DNA of 64,000 bases from Niabella pedocola (lineage in GTDB: Bacteria; Bacteroidota; Bacteroidia; Chitinophagales; Chitinophagaceae), in NCBI RefSeq assembly GCF_021044425.1, contig NZ_JAJNEC010000005.1, positions 2,604,001-2,668,000 on the forward strand, in the 5' to 3' direction. A program made the translations under genes and the position numbers. Shown here in pieces: positions 17,519-27,599 of this stretch. Positions within the stretch are counted from its first letter, which is position 1; each line of letters starts with the position of its first letter. The notes under the pieces are model-generated. The model was not told the origin of the DNA. It saw nothing but the letters and a program-made list of their open reading frames with translations, and made no database searches.

Positions 17519-19312
17519 ATGGATGCTGCTGTAAACAACGAAACAATTACCCACGGTGCCGAATGGCTGATAAAAGAACAGGAGCCGGCCGGAACATTTA
17601 TTGCCAACGAATTTGATGAAGAGCAGTTAATGATACGCGACCTGTGCAACCAGTTCCTGGAAGCAGAGGTATGGCCCAACCTGGACCGTATTGACAGTAT
17701 GGAACCGGGACTGATGAAATCGCTGGTTCAAAAAGCCGGGGAACAGGGGCTGTTGGCAACTTCGTTCCCGGAAGAATATGGTGGACTTGGAAAGGATTTT
17801 GTAACCTCCACCATTATCAATGAATACCTGGGTGCAGGACATTCTTTTTCCGTAGCTATTGCGGCACATACCGGTATCGGAACCCTGCCCATCCTGTATT
17901 TCGGAAATCCTGAGCAGAAACAAAAATATATTCCCAAACTGATCACCGGTGAGTGGACCGGCGCCTACGGGCTTACTGAACCCAATAGCGGCAGCGATGC
18001 GCTAAGCGCTAAAACCACCGCCAAACTAAGTGATGACGGTAAGTATTATTTGCTGAACGGGCAGAAATGCTGGATCACCAATGGCGGCTTTGCCGATGTA
18101 TATACCGTTTTTGCCAAAGTAGACGGCGATAAGTTTACCGGTTTTATTGTAGAGCGGGGCATGGAAGGGTTTACCCAGGGACCGGAAGAACAGAAAATGG
18201 GGATCAAGGGGTCTTCCACCGTACAGTTATATTTCCAGGATGCAAAAGTACCTGTTGAAAATGTACTGGGTGAGATCGGAAAGGGTCATAAGATCGCCTT
18301 TAATATATTAAACATCGGACGTCTGAAGCTTTGTGCGGCGGCGTTGGGCGGTGCGCGCAAGGCCTTTAATACATCGTTGGAATATGCAAAAACACGCGAA
18401 CAGTTTAAGCAGCCGATCAGTAATTTCGGTGCTATCAAGCACAAGTTAGCGGAAATGGCGATTGGCATGTTTGCCGCTGAATCGGCATTGTACCGTACGG
18501 CGAAATGGATCGACCGGTTTGAACAAAAACTGGTCGATGAGGGCAAACCCTTTAATGAAGCATTGCTGGGCGCGGCAGAAGAATATGCCATTGAATGTGC
18601 GATGTTAAAAGTTTTTGGAAGCGAACTGCTGGACTTTGTAGTGGATGAAGGGGTACAGATCCATGGGGGCAACGGCTTTAGCGCGGAATACAATATTTCC
18701 AGGGCCTACCGCGATAGCCGGATCAACCGGATTTATGAGGGTACCAACGAGATCAACCGGTTGCTGATCCTGGATATGACGCTGAAACGCGCGATGCAGG
18801 GGCGCCTTAACCTCATGGGGCCGGCAATGGAAGTGCAGAAGGAATTGATGAGTATACCGGATTTTGGAGGCGAAGACGAAACGCCGTTTGCAGAAGAACG
18901 GAAACTGATCGCAAATCTTAAAAAGGCGATCCTGATGGTGGCCGGAGCGGCTGCACAAAAACTGATGATGAAAATTGAAAGTGAACAGGAGATCCTGATG
19001 CATATTGCTGATATGGCTATGGAGGTATTTCATGCAGAAAGCATGTTACTACGCACCATAAAAACCGCTGCGGCCAAAGGAGAAGCCGCGGCAGCTGATT
19101 ATGCAGACATGACCCGGGTGTACCTGTATGACGCCGCCGACAAGATCAACAAAGCGGGTAAGGATGCCATCAACGGGTTTGCAGAAGGGGATGAGCAACG
19201 CATGATCCTGATGGGACTGAAGCGGTTTACCAAGGCCCAGCCTTTTAACAGCAAGGAAGCGCGCCGCCGCATTGCAGACAAGGTAATTAACACTGGCTAT
19301 TACTATTTTTAA
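17519..19312 (+). CDS. Acyl-CoA dehydrogenase family protein
   Basis: A 597-residue flavoenzyme, longer than the short/medium-chain type (about 380) and similar to the long Bacteroidota/VLCAD-like form with an extra C-terminal helical domain (about 430-597). The core has the FAD/substrate motif YGLTEPNSGSDA, CWITNGGFADVY and the GGNGFSAEY loop. The catalytic Glu is probably in RIYEGTNEINR. It performs the first step of beta-oxidation. The start is ATG 17519. It is followed by a strong terminator, so it is transcribed separately from the next genes. Confidence 0.93.
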   Translation: MDAAVNNETITHGAEWLIKEQEPAGTFIANEFDEEQLMIRDLCNQFLEAEVWPNLDRIDSMEPGLMKSLVQKAGEQGLLATSFPEEYGGLGKDFVTSTIINEYLGAGHSFSVAIAAHTGIGTLPILYFGNPEQKQKYIPKLITGEWTGAYGLTEPNSGSDALSAKTTAKLSDDGKYYLLNGQKCWITNGGFADVYTVFAKVDGDKFTGFIVERGMEGFTQGPEEQKMGIKGSSTVQLYFQDAKVPVENVLGEIGKGHKIAFNILNIGRLKLCAAALGGARKAFNTSLEYAKTREQFKQPISNFGAIKHKLAEMAIGMFAAESALYRTAKWIDRFEQKLVDEGKPFNEALLGAAEEYAIECAMLKVFGSELLDFVVDEGVQIHGGNGFSAEYNISRAYRDSRINRIYEGTNEINRLLILDMTLKRAMQGRLNLMGPAMEVQKELMSIPDFGGEDETPFAEERKLIANLKKAILMVAGAAAQKLMMKIESEQEILMHIADMAMEVFHAESMLLRTIKTAAAKGEAAAADYADMTRVYLYDAADKINKAGKDAINGFAEGDEQRMILMGLKRFTKAQPFNSKEARRRIADKVINTGYYYF

Positions 19313-19338
19313 TACCCTCCGTATGAACATTGAGAAAC

Positions 19339-19360
19339 CGGGGCGCTGCCCCGTTTTTTT
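19339..19360 (+). terminator. Intrinsic terminator after acyl-CoA dehydrogenase
   Basis: CGGGGC-GCT-GCCCCG followed by seven T (19354-19360), 27 nt after the stop codon. Confidence 0.85.
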
Positions 19361-19630
19361 ATGGAATGTTATCAGAGCTGTTGGTTGCTTTTAAAGATAC
19401 ATCCGGAGCTTACCCGGGTATACAGGTAAACAGTATAACAAATTCGCCACATATATAAATAATGTTTACAGAGGATATTTTGACCTAAACTAACGGTTGT
19501 GCGCGAGGTTGCAATGCAACCTTTAATGCTACTTTTGTTATGCCCGGCCATACCCTGCAACAGTCTTTGCCGTTAAAAATTTTTCCATTTTTGACAGAGC
19601 TTTTATATTTGCTGCTGGATTTTAACTATT
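19361..19630 (+). promoter_or_regulatory. Intergenic region with -7 box for the DUF3857 operon
   Basis: TATATTTG at 19604-19611 matches TAnnTTTG and ends 19 nt before the next ATG; there is no well-placed TTG. A small inverted repeat, AGGTTGC-AAT-GCAACCT, lies near 19505-19522. I see nothing else. Confidence 0.4.
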
Positions 19631-21652
19631 ATGAGAACTACTTTATTTTCCGTACTGCTGTTTTTGACATTTTTTTTATTTCGTACCGTTCATGCCCAGG
19701 ATGGGGCCAATTTTAAATTTGGTAAGGTTACGGCCGCTGATTTTACGATCAAGTCGCCTGTGGTCGATTCCAATACCAGTGCCGTGGTACTGGCTGATAT
19801 TGGCAGCTCCCGGATTGAAGGAAATAACAAAGGATGGTTTTCGCTGATTCATAAACGTACTACGCGTATCAAAATACTGGATGAGAAAGGCTTTGATGCG
19901 GGTAATGTATCTATTGAGTTATATGTATCTCCCGAAAGCGAGGAAAAACTGACCGACATAAAGGGGATTACCTATAACCTGGAGAACGGCACCGTACAGC
20001 AAACCAAACTGGAGGCCGCAAATGTTTTTAAGGAAAAACTCAACCGTCACTGGACTGCGCGGAAATTCACATTTCCGAACCTGAAGGAAGGATCCATTCT
20101 GGAATATACCTATACGATTGAATCGGAGTTTTTATTCAATCTCCGGCCCTGGGAGTTCCAGGACAGTTACCCGCGGCTGTTTACACAATATACCGTAAAC
20201 ATTCCCGAGTTCTTCCAGTATGTATTTTTATCCCAGGGTTATGTGCCGCTGAAAAGTACCAAAAAGGATGTCTTTAAAAACTGGTCAGTATCCGAATCAA
20301 GCGGAACGCAGGCTACAGAGCATTATTCGCTTTCGGGCTATGAAACACAAACTACCTGGACGGCAACTGATGTGCCGGCATTAAAAGAAGAGCCGTTTAC
20401 TTCCTCCATTCATAACCATAATTCAAAAATTGAGTTTCAGCTCTCCCAGTACCGGTTCCCCAATTCGCCGGCAAAAGACATCATGGGAAACTGGACCACG
20501 GCCAGTGAACAGCTGTTAAAACATGAAAATTTTGGAGCCGAGATTACGCGGCCCAATTACTGGCTGGGAGATGTGGTAAAAGATATGGTACCGGCCGGAG
20601 CCAGTAACCTTGAAACGGTGAAGGCGGTGTATACGTACGTAAGAGATCATTTTACAGCCACCCAGTCGAACGGGTTTTACATTTCTGATCAAACCACTTT
20701 AAAAGACGTATACCGGAAAAAAAGCGGAACGGCTGCAGAGATCAATATGCTGCTGATTGCGATGTTAAAGCAGCGGGGAATTACAGCAGACCCGGTATTG
20801 CTAAGCACCCGGAACCATGGTTGGGCCAATCCGTTTTATCCGTTGCTGGAGCGGTACAATTATGTGATCTGCGGGGCGCGGGTAGATGGGAGGCCGTATT
20901 ACCTGGATGCCACACGACCCCGTTTGGGCTTTGGAAGATTACCGGTTGAATGTTATAACGGTCCGGGTTTTGTGGTGAGCACCGCACCGAGAAATGTAAA
21001 CTTTGATGCGGATTCGTTGCGCGAACAAAAAACAACCCTGCTGTTCCTGATGAATAAAGAAGATGGTAAAGGACTGGAAGGTTCTTTCAGCAGTACCCCG
21101 GGGTATGTAGAATCATACCAGATACGGGATCAACTGGCAACAAAGGATATGGAGGACTATTTTAAAGAAACAGAAAAAGGCTATTCCTTCCCGATGAAAT
21201 TTTTTGATACCGAGATCGATTCATTGAAAAAATTTGACTTCCCGGTTACCGTGAAATATAAAATGAGTTTTGACACCGGCGGGGAAGATATGATCTATCT
21301 GAACCCGATGTTCGGCGAAGCGATAAAGACCAATCCTTTTACTTCCGCGGTACGGAAATACCCGGTGGAAATGCCGTTTACCATGTACCAGATATTTGTG
21401 CTCAATATGGAGTTGCCTAAAGGATATGAAGTAGATGAGCTGCCCAAATCGACCCGGGTGCTGCTTAACGATCACGAGGGCACCTTTGAATACATCATCA
21501 GTTCCTCCGGAGGACGGCTGATGCTTCAAAGCAAGATCGATATCAAAAAGGCTGTTTTTCAGGCGGAGGATTACCAGACATTGCGGGACTTTTTTGGGCA
21601 TATTGCAAAAAAACACGGTGAACAGGTGGTATTAAAAAAAATTAAACAGTGA
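19631..21652 (+). CDS. DUF3857/transglutaminase-fold protein, likely catalytically dead
   Basis: A 673-residue secreted protein (signal peptide ending VHAQ). An N-terminal DUF3857 domain covers about 50-230 and a transglutaminase-like core about 290-440. A C-terminal beta-rich part follows. In active members the core has GDCK or GDCKD, and later an HxW/FNH and a WLDPT. Here the Cys loop reads KKSGTAAEINML (about residue 364 on), the His strand reads RYNYVIC and the Asp strand YYLDATRP. The nucleophile Cys and catalytic His are therefore missing. It overlaps the next gene (TGATG) and probably works with it in the periplasm. Confidence 0.9.
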   Translation: MRTTLFSVLLFLTFFLFRTVHAQDGANFKFGKVTAADFTIKSPVVDSNTSAVVLADIGSSRIEGNNKGWFSLIHKRTTRIKILDEKGFDAGNVSIELYVSPESEEKLTDIKGITYNLENGTVQQTKLEAANVFKEKLNRHWTARKFTFPNLKEGSILEYTYTIESEFLFNLRPWEFQDSYPRLFTQYTVNIPEFFQYVFLSQGYVPLKSTKKDVFKNWSVSESSGTQATEHYSLSGYETQTTWTATDVPALKEEPFTSSIHNHNSKIEFQLSQYRFPNSPAKDIMGNWTTASEQLLKHENFGAEITRPNYWLGDVVKDMVPAGASNLETVKAVYTYVRDHFTATQSNGFYISDQTTLKDVYRKKSGTAAEINMLLIAMLKQRGITADPVLLSTRNHGWANPFYPLLERYNYVICGARVDGRPYYLDATRPRLGFGRLPVECYNGPGFVVSTAPRNVNFDADSLREQKTTLLFLMNKEDGKGLEGSFSSTPGYVESYQIRDQLATKDMEDYFKETEKGYSFPMKFFDTEIDSLKKFDFPVTVKYKMSFDTGGEDMIYLNPMFGEAIKTNPFTSAVRKYPVEMPFTMYQIFVLNMELPKGYEVDELPKSTRVLLNDHEGTFEYIISSSGGRLMLQSKIDIKKAVFQAEDYQTLRDFFGHIAKKHGEQVVLKKIKQ

Positions 21653-23571
21653 TGAAAGAGGCTATTTGCAGGAGCGTTTTCATTTTTCTTATTGCGGCGG
21701 TATGGCCAGTATGGGCAAGGGCAGCATACCCGGTAAGTGCTATACCGGAGGCCCTGTTAAAAAAGGCAGACCTTGTTAAGCGCCTGGATGAAATGACCAT
21801 AGAAGTACGGGGCATCGGCAAAGCGATCTACCGCAGGCACTATGTATACACCGTTCTCAATGAGGCGGCGGACGAATATGCAGCCCTGGTTGTTGGCTAT
21901 GATAAGTTTCACCTGATCAATGATATTTCCGGTACGCTTTATAATGCAGCAGGAAAGAAATTACGATCGGTAAAAAAGAAGGATATCCAGGATGGAAGCG
22001 GAACGGATGGCTCCAGCCTGATCACAGACGGGCGGTATAAATACCATAATTTTTATTATAAAGAGTATCCGTACACCATCGAATATGATATGGAGATGGA
22101 ACTGAACGGGGTGTTTTATTTTCCGGAATGGATGCCGCAGAGCGGTCCGAAGATTTCGGTTGAAAGTAGCCGGCTTAGTTTTGAAACGCCTAAAGATTAT
22201 AACCTGCGCTATAAGATGTTTCACTATGCCGGCATGCCACAGGCAAAGGAGCTCAAGAATACAAAGATTTGCTCCTGGGAACTGGGTCTGGTGCCGGCGC
22301 GCGAGGAGGAAGCATTTGCACCGGAATGGAACCAGCTGGTGACCCGGGTATTAACAGCCCCTTCTGATTTTGAGATCGGAGGGTATAAGGGAAACATGGA
22401 CAGCTGGCAGCAGTTTGGAAAATTTATGACGGCACTCTACGCAGGCCGCGATGTGCTGCCGGCCGGTATGAAAGCAAAAGTGCGGGAGCTGACCTCAGGA
22501 TTGAAAACCCAGCAGGAGAAAATTGACACGCTCTATCGCTATTTGCAGCAGAACTCGCGTTATATCAGCATCCAGTTGGGCATAGGCGGGTGGCAGCCGC
22601 TGGATGCCACCTATGTGGCCGAAAAAAAATACGGCGATTGTAAGGCCTTGTCGAACTATATGGTGGCCCTGCTAAAGGAAGCTGGTATCAAAGCATATTC
22701 GGCACTGATCACCGCCGGAACAGAAGATAAAGATATTGTAAGCGACTTTCCCTCCAACCAGTTCAACCATGTAATTGTTTGTGTACCCGGTGCCCGGGAT
22801 TCTACGTGGCTGGAGTGCACCAGTCAAACCGTTTCTCCGGGTTATATGGGAAGCTTTACCGGCGACAGGGAAGCTCTGCTGATCGATGATGCGGGCAGCC
22901 GGCTGGTGCGCACCCCTGCTTACCGCCAGGAGGAAAACACCCAGTACCGGGTAATTAATGCGCAGCTGGATGCCGCCGGTACATTAGATGCTGCGGTTGT
23001 AACCCGCTGCACCGGGTTGTTGCAGGACGATCTGCACGGTGTGGTGCATGGTCTTTCAGACGAGGAGCAGCAAAAAAGATTGCGCAATCATTTTTCGCTC
23101 CCCAATTATGAAATCAACGCTTTTGCTTACCGGGAAGCCGGCAGTAATACGGTTCCGGTTATTACTGAAAAAGTACAACTGGTATCAAAAAATTATGCAA
23201 CCATTACCGGGAAACGCCTGTTTATAGCACCCAATGTTTTAACGGGTAGTACCCGCAAGCTGTCTGATGATGAGCAGCGAAAGGAGGCGATCATTTATCC
23301 GTATGGTTTCAAAATAACAGACAGCGTTTCGATCCGGATCCCGCAAGGCTATACGGTAGAATCGATGCCAAAATCGGTAAAAACAGAAAATGTATTTGGT
23401 GTATATGAGATCCGGTTTGAACTAAATGGGGATACGATTCGCATGACCCGCCGCTACGAACGCAACAGCGGCCGCTTTCCCGCCAGTGACTATAAAAAAA
23501 TGGCGGCATTTTACAATACCATCTATGCCGCCGACCGCTCGCGAATGGTGTTGGTAAAAAAAGGAGAGTAA
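21652..23571 (+). CDS. DUF3857/transglutaminase-like protein with intact Cys
   Basis: A 639-residue secreted protein starting at ATG 21652, overlapping the previous stop by one base, which implies translational coupling. It has an N-terminal signal peptide, DUF3857 (about 50-230) and a transglutaminase core (about 270-400). The nucleophile Cys330 is in KYGDCKALSNYM and the His in FNHVIVCVP; the third position reads WLECTSQT, with Glu where Asp is usual. The fold suggests a protease- or transglutaminase-like role in the periplasm or on surface proteins. The substrate is unknown. Confidence 0.9.
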   Translation: MKEAICRSVFIFLIAAVWPVWARAAYPVSAIPEALLKKADLVKRLDEMTIEVRGIGKAIYRRHYVYTVLNEAADEYAALVVGYDKFHLINDISGTLYNAAGKKLRSVKKKDIQDGSGTDGSSLITDGRYKYHNFYYKEYPYTIEYDMEMELNGVFYFPEWMPQSGPKISVESSRLSFETPKDYNLRYKMFHYAGMPQAKELKNTKICSWELGLVPAREEEAFAPEWNQLVTRVLTAPSDFEIGGYKGNMDSWQQFGKFMTALYAGRDVLPAGMKAKVRELTSGLKTQQEKIDTLYRYLQQNSRYISIQLGIGGWQPLDATYVAEKKYGDCKALSNYMVALLKEAGIKAYSALITAGTEDKDIVSDFPSNQFNHVIVCVPGARDSTWLECTSQTVSPGYMGSFTGDREALLIDDAGSRLVRTPAYRQEENTQYRVINAQLDAAGTLDAAVVTRCTGLLQDDLHGVVHGLSDEEQQKRLRNHFSLPNYEINAFAYREAGSNTVPVITEKVQLVSKNYATITGKRLFIAPNVLTGSTRKLSDDEQRKEAIIYPYGFKITDSVSIRIPQGYTVESMPKSVKTENVFGVYEIRFELNGDTIRMTRRYERNSGRFPASDYKKMAAFYNTIYAADRSRMVLVKKGE

Positions 23572-23693
23572 TCCGGTGCGATCCTTGCTGCGTTTATCTT
23601 ATGGTGAGTAGCGCTGCCGGGTACAGCAAGTGTTACTGCTTTACACAGAACAGGTGTGTTTTGACAGCCGGTTTTTTCGGTGAAGTGGTCTGT

Positions 23694-24713
23694 CTATTTA
23701 ACGGGCCATTTAAAAGCCGCAGGCTGAATATTTTTATACCAGGTGGTTGCTGCCGGGAGTTGTGGGCTGCAGGTAGCAAAGACTTGTTCCGGTGTATAAA
23801 GCGTTGCTGCTACAGCCCCAATATTCCGGGCCCAGGACACCCGTTTAGAGGCTGAGGAGCCCGGTCCCTGGCTGCCGTACTCTCCGTAATACACTGTTTT
23901 TTCGTTATCGGGGTTGCTCCAGTTATGCCATCCTTCCGGAGCGATGGCCGCGGGCATTTCGCAATGAATGAATACCGTTTTAGCGTATGCCCGCCAGGGT
24001 CTGCCCAGGAACAGTTTTTTTACGCCGGGTTCTGCCAGGATCCGGCAATGAGTAAACACCAGTCCAAACGCTTTCCCTTTTGTAGTGCTGGCCGCAGTAA
24101 TATAGGAATTGGCTTTGGCTTTAATAATACAATGGCTGTAAAGGGCCGTTGCCGGGCCAAAAATAAAATCTGTGGTACCTTCAATATAACAGTTCCAAAA
24201 AAATTGCCGTGCTGTTTCGCCCCCGTTGAAAATGGTATCCTGGTTGCCAATAAACCGGCAGTTCTTAAAAAGGGCCTGGTCTGCATCTACGTACAATGCC
24301 AGAGCCTGGCCTACAGGCCCTGCCGCATTTACAAAGGTGATATTTTCTGCAATGAACCGGTTGCCCGATATCTTGGCGGTATAGGATGTAAAGGTGGTCA
24401 GTGAACCCTTACCGGAATAATCAGCATAGGTGATAATCGTGCTGTCTACACTTTCCCCGATAAATGTAACATCGGTATTGTTCGCAGGCAGTTCGATCTT
24501 TTCATTATAAACGCCATTGCGGATGTAGAGTGTTATGGGGGCCAGGGGATACCCGCGCATAGCCCGGATGGCATCCTGGATTTTTGTGAAGTTGCCGCTG
24601 CCATCCTGGGCCACGGTAAAAACGTATTGATACTTTTCGGGGTTTGCGGTTTGACCCCTTGCAGGAATAGCGGTATAAGCAAATAGCAGGAATATGATAA
24701 CGATAACCTTCAT
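23694..24713 (-). CDS. Pectinesterase family protein
   Basis: A carbohydrate esterase family 8 enzyme of about 339 residues that removes methyl esters from homogalacturonan. The start ATG 24713 gives a signal peptide (MKVIVIIFLLFAYTAIPARG). The longer ATG 24812, overlapping the lyase stop as ATGA, would bury it under 33 residues. The beta-helix active-site segments are present: GNQDTIFNG (catalytic Asp), DFIFGPATALY (second Asp) and LGRPWRAYAKTVF (Arg). It acts in the periplasm or outside the cell just after the pectate lyase gene, making the polymer accessible to the lyase. Confidence 0.93.
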   Translation of the reverse strand: MKVIVIIFLLFAYTAIPARGQTANPEKYQYVFTVAQDGSGNFTKIQDAIRAMRGYPLAPITLYIRNGVYNEKIELPANNTDVTFIGESVDSTIITYADYSGKGSLTTFTSYTAKISGNRFIAENITFVNAAGPVGQALALYVDADQALFKNCRFIGNQDTIFNGGETARQFFWNCYIEGTTDFIFGPATALYSHCIIKAKANSYITAASTTKGKAFGLVFTHCRILAEPGVKKLFLGRPWRAYAKTVFIHCEMPAAIAPEGWHNWSNPDNEKTVYYGEYGSQGPGSSASKRVSWARNIGAVAATLYTPEQVFATCSPQLPAATTWYKNIQPAAFKWPVK

Positions 24714-24808
24714 ACATACTTTGTTTGGCAGCCGGTCCGTAAATATAGTGGTCAGGTCCGGCGATCTTCCGGGCCCCGGGCTTTGTACAATAGGCATCAT
24801 CCGCTTTT

Positions 24809-26233
24809 TCATCGTTTGTAGGTTACAAGATCATTAATGTATACTTCAATATTTGAATACTGCGTATCCAGCGTAAGGGCGGTTGCATCCCGTTTATCAT
24901 CGGGGTTTAAGGCATGCGCTTTTTCCCAATCGTCCGGTATTCCATCCAGATCTGTGTCCGCCGGCGCCTGCCCCGGCTTTAAGAACGGCCAGGCGGTTAC
25001 CGTTTTTTCATAGGGGGTTCCGTGAGGATAGTTTCCCTGAACATCAATCAACATTCCCGTCCGGTGCCTTACGTTATTAATGATGCGCCGATCCAGAGTA
25101 TCTCTTTCAGGCAATATGGCCCCAGCCTGCTCCAGCACTGCATCATATGCATCCACCGCAAGTTGGCGGGGCAATACAACCGTGTTGAAGGCACGGGCCA
25201 CAACCGCGGTTTCCTTATCTGTATCCGTTCCGTTATTGCCCATGCGGATACCCTTGTAGTTATTGCTGGTTATATCCGGGGCGCCATCTACATAATTACC
25301 GGCTACATAATAATGGCCAAAGGGAATCTGTTTTTTTTCTTCCTTATTGGGATTTACGATCTGGTATCTTACGGAAGTTTTGGTTGCGGGGCCGTATTTG
25401 AAATAATTGTTTACGATGTTATAAGCGCCTCCTTCACCGCCGTAAATATTATTACCACCCCAGTTGTAGATCACATTGTTCTGAAAGTCTGCCAGCTCTG
25501 CAATGGCACCCAGCCGGGCCCCGTTGAACCGCGGATTGCGACTGTTGCAGTGGGCAAAAAGATTGTGATGTGCGCTGAAATGTGCGCCGCCCCAGATACC
25601 ACCGTAACCGTGGCGCTCGAAATCTTGATCGCCTTCTTCAAAATGATACGAATAATTCAACGGCTCGGACAGTATATTCCACTGCAGGGTGGTGCTGTCT
25701 CCCCTGTAAACAGAGCACACTTCATCCGTGCTCCAGCTCATACTGCAATGGTCAATAATGATGTTGCTGCGGCCCGAGGCTCCAAGGGCATCATCGGAAC
25801 CCCCTCCATCCTGCATGCCCTTATTTTGATACCGGTCCCCCATCCGGAAGCGCAAGAACCGGATAATGATTTGATCGCCGGCCAAAACAACCGGCTGATC
25901 GGCCAGGCAAATACCTCCGCCGGGCGCAGTTTGTCCCGCTATGGTCTTGTGGCCTTTGATATTCAGCCGGCTTTTTAAATGAATGGTACCCGAAACCCGG
26001 AACACAATAATCCGGGGTTCATCGGAGCTAACAGCTTTGCGCAGGCTTCCATCTCCTTCATCATTTAAATGGGTAACCAGGTACACACGGCCGCCCCTGC
26101 CGCCGGTGGTATATTTTCCAAAACCTTCCGCACCCGGAAAAGCAATGACCGGACCGCTTTTGGAGCTGCTGTTTTCCTGGCCGGCGCTACAGAGTACGGT
26201 AACGGTAAAAATAAGCGTTAATAAACGATACAT
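24809..26233 (-). CDS. Pectate lyase (PL1-type)
   Basis: A 474-residue secreted right-handed beta-helix enzyme. It has a signal peptide, then the opening FPGAEGFGKYTTGGRGG typical of Bacteroidota pectate lyases, the vWIDH-like strand IIIDHCSMSWSTDE and the RNPRFNG region expected near the catalytic Arg. It cleaves polygalacturonate by beta-elimination. The C-terminal DTDLDGIPDDWE is a Ca-binding/thrombospondin-3-like motif. It is upstream of the pectinesterase in a probable two-gene operon, divergent from the LacI regulator and mannonate dehydratase. Confidence 0.93.
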   Translation of the reverse strand: MYRLLTLIFTVTVLCSAGQENSSSKSGPVIAFPGAEGFGKYTTGGRGGRVYLVTHLNDEGDGSLRKAVSSDEPRIIVFRVSGTIHLKSRLNIKGHKTIAGQTAPGGGICLADQPVVLAGDQIIIRFLRFRMGDRYQNKGMQDGGGSDDALGASGRSNIIIDHCSMSWSTDEVCSVYRGDSTTLQWNILSEPLNYSYHFEEGDQDFERHGYGGIWGGAHFSAHHNLFAHCNSRNPRFNGARLGAIAELADFQNNVIYNWGGNNIYGGEGGAYNIVNNYFKYGPATKTSVRYQIVNPNKEEKKQIPFGHYYVAGNYVDGAPDITSNNYKGIRMGNNGTDTDKETAVVARAFNTVVLPRQLAVDAYDAVLEQAGAILPERDTLDRRIINNVRHRTGMLIDVQGNYPHGTPYEKTVTAWPFLKPGQAPADTDLDGIPDDWEKAHALNPDDKRDATALTLDTQYSNIEVYINDLVTYKR

Positions 26234-26451
26234 ATCCTCAACAGTTTTGTAACGATATCCCGAACGGGAACATCCGGCGATACCGTCTTTTCGACCATTA
26301 AAAAATTTTCTTTTTTCATATGTCGATGCAATGCTTCAGATCCCGAAAGCCTGGAACATGGCAGCCGGTATGGTCCGGAGTGCAAGCCGAAACGGATACA
26401 AGGTAGGACTATTTCAAACGGGGAGATCTGTTTGCCGTGCGGTAATTTACG

Positions 26452-26473
26452 CAATCGTTGCCGGCAACGATTG
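26452..26473. promoter_or_regulatory. Perfect 22-bp palindrome, likely LacI operator
   Basis: CAATCGTTGCC and its reverse complement join with no spacer, and the centre is CCGG. It lies 42 nt before the LacI-family ATG and in the divergent region shared with the pectate lyase gene. LacI/GalR operators are palindromes with a central CG. Confidence 0.65.
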
Positions 26474-26515
26474 TATAATATAGAGTATATTCGCTTACTG
26501 ATAAGATATGGATAT

Positions 26516-27553
26516 ATGAAACTCAATGCCATTACAATAAAGGATATTGCCAGGGCACTTGGACTATCTGCCTCCACGGTTTCAAGGGCATTGCGGGATA
26601 GTTATGAGATCAGCGAGGAAACAAAAAAGAAGGTAAGGGATTATGCCAATGAGAATAAATACCGTCCCAATCTTGCGGCGTTAAGTCTGCGCAAAGGCAA
26701 ATCCCGGTCAATCGGGGTGATTGTTGCAGATATCGCCAATAACTATTTCAGCCAGATCATCGGTGGTATTGAGTCGGTTGCCAACGAAAAAGGATATAAT
26801 GTGATCATTACCCAAAGTAAGGATTCGGCGGAGCGGGAGCAGATGATCATAAACGACCTTACCTCGCGGTCGATTGACGGACTGATCGTTTCACTGGCTG
26901 CCGGTACAACGGATTATTCGTTGTTTGAAGAGATGATTGAGCAGGGCGTTCCGATCGTTTTTATCGACCGCATAGCAGAGCATATTGAAACACATAAGGT
27001 AACAGCGGATAATTTTACCGGCGCCTATAATGCCGTTCAACACCTGGCGAAAAGTGGGTATAAAAAAATTGCATTGATCGCCAATAACAGAAATCTCTCC
27101 ATATCCAGGGAACGTATCGATGGCTGTATGAAAGCCTTTGAAGAGCTGGAGTTGGAGCAGGATGGGAAATGGGTCCAGTTTTGCGCTGCCGGCGGGTCGG
27201 ACGACCGTGAGATCGAAAAGGTAATTACATCCTTGCTGGATATGAAGAACCGGCCCGACGCGTTACTGACCTTATCAGATACCCTATCCTTAAAAACGCT
27301 CCGGATCCTGAAGCGAAAACAGGTGCGCGTCCCCGAAGAAATCGGGTTGATGGGCTTTTCCAATTTCAACAATTCCGAATTGCTAGACCCGGCCCTTTCG
27401 GTGATTTATCAGCCTTCTGTGGAAATGGGCAGTGTGGCTGCCAAACTGCTGCTGGCGGATATTGAAAGCAAACGCCCGGTAACCAGTTTTACCAAGCAAG
27501 TATTGTCAACCCGCATCATTACACGAAAAAGTAGTGCGCCCGCACATTCATAA
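26516..27553 (+). CDS. LacI-family transcriptional regulator
   Basis: A 345-residue regulator starting at ATG 26516. The N-terminal LacI helix-turn-helix is textbook (ITIKDIARALGLSASTVSRAL, hinge helix around RPNLAALSLRKGKS). The rest is a periplasmic-binding-protein-like sensor (about 62-340, IGVIVADIANNYFSQIIGGIE). It sits between the divergent pectin genes and mannonate dehydratase, 46 nt before the latter. It therefore likely represses pectin/uronate breakdown until a uronate-derived ligand binds. A perfect palindrome lies in its leader. Confidence 0.94.
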   Translation: MKLNAITIKDIARALGLSASTVSRALRDSYEISEETKKKVRDYANENKYRPNLAALSLRKGKSRSIGVIVADIANNYFSQIIGGIESVANEKGYNVIITQSKDSAEREQMIINDLTSRSIDGLIVSLAAGTTDYSLFEEMIEQGVPIVFIDRIAEHIETHKVTADNFTGAYNAVQHLAKSGYKKIALIANNRNLSISRERIDGCMKAFEELELEQDGKWVQFCAAGGSDDREIEKVITSLLDMKNRPDALLTLSDTLSLKTLRILKRKQVRVPEEIGLMGFSNFNNSELLDPALSVIYQPSVEMGSVAAKLLLADIESKRPVTSFTKQVLSTRIITRKSSAPAHS

Positions 27554-27599
27554 ATCGCTTATTTTTGGGCGAATCAGTATTTCTAAACGATAAAAGAGC

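Noticed and set aside
24714..24812. Longer N-terminus for the pectinesterase from the ATGA overlap at 24812
   Set aside because: It would place 33 residues in front of a clear signal peptide; coupling by overlap remains possible but the ATG at 24713 fits export better.
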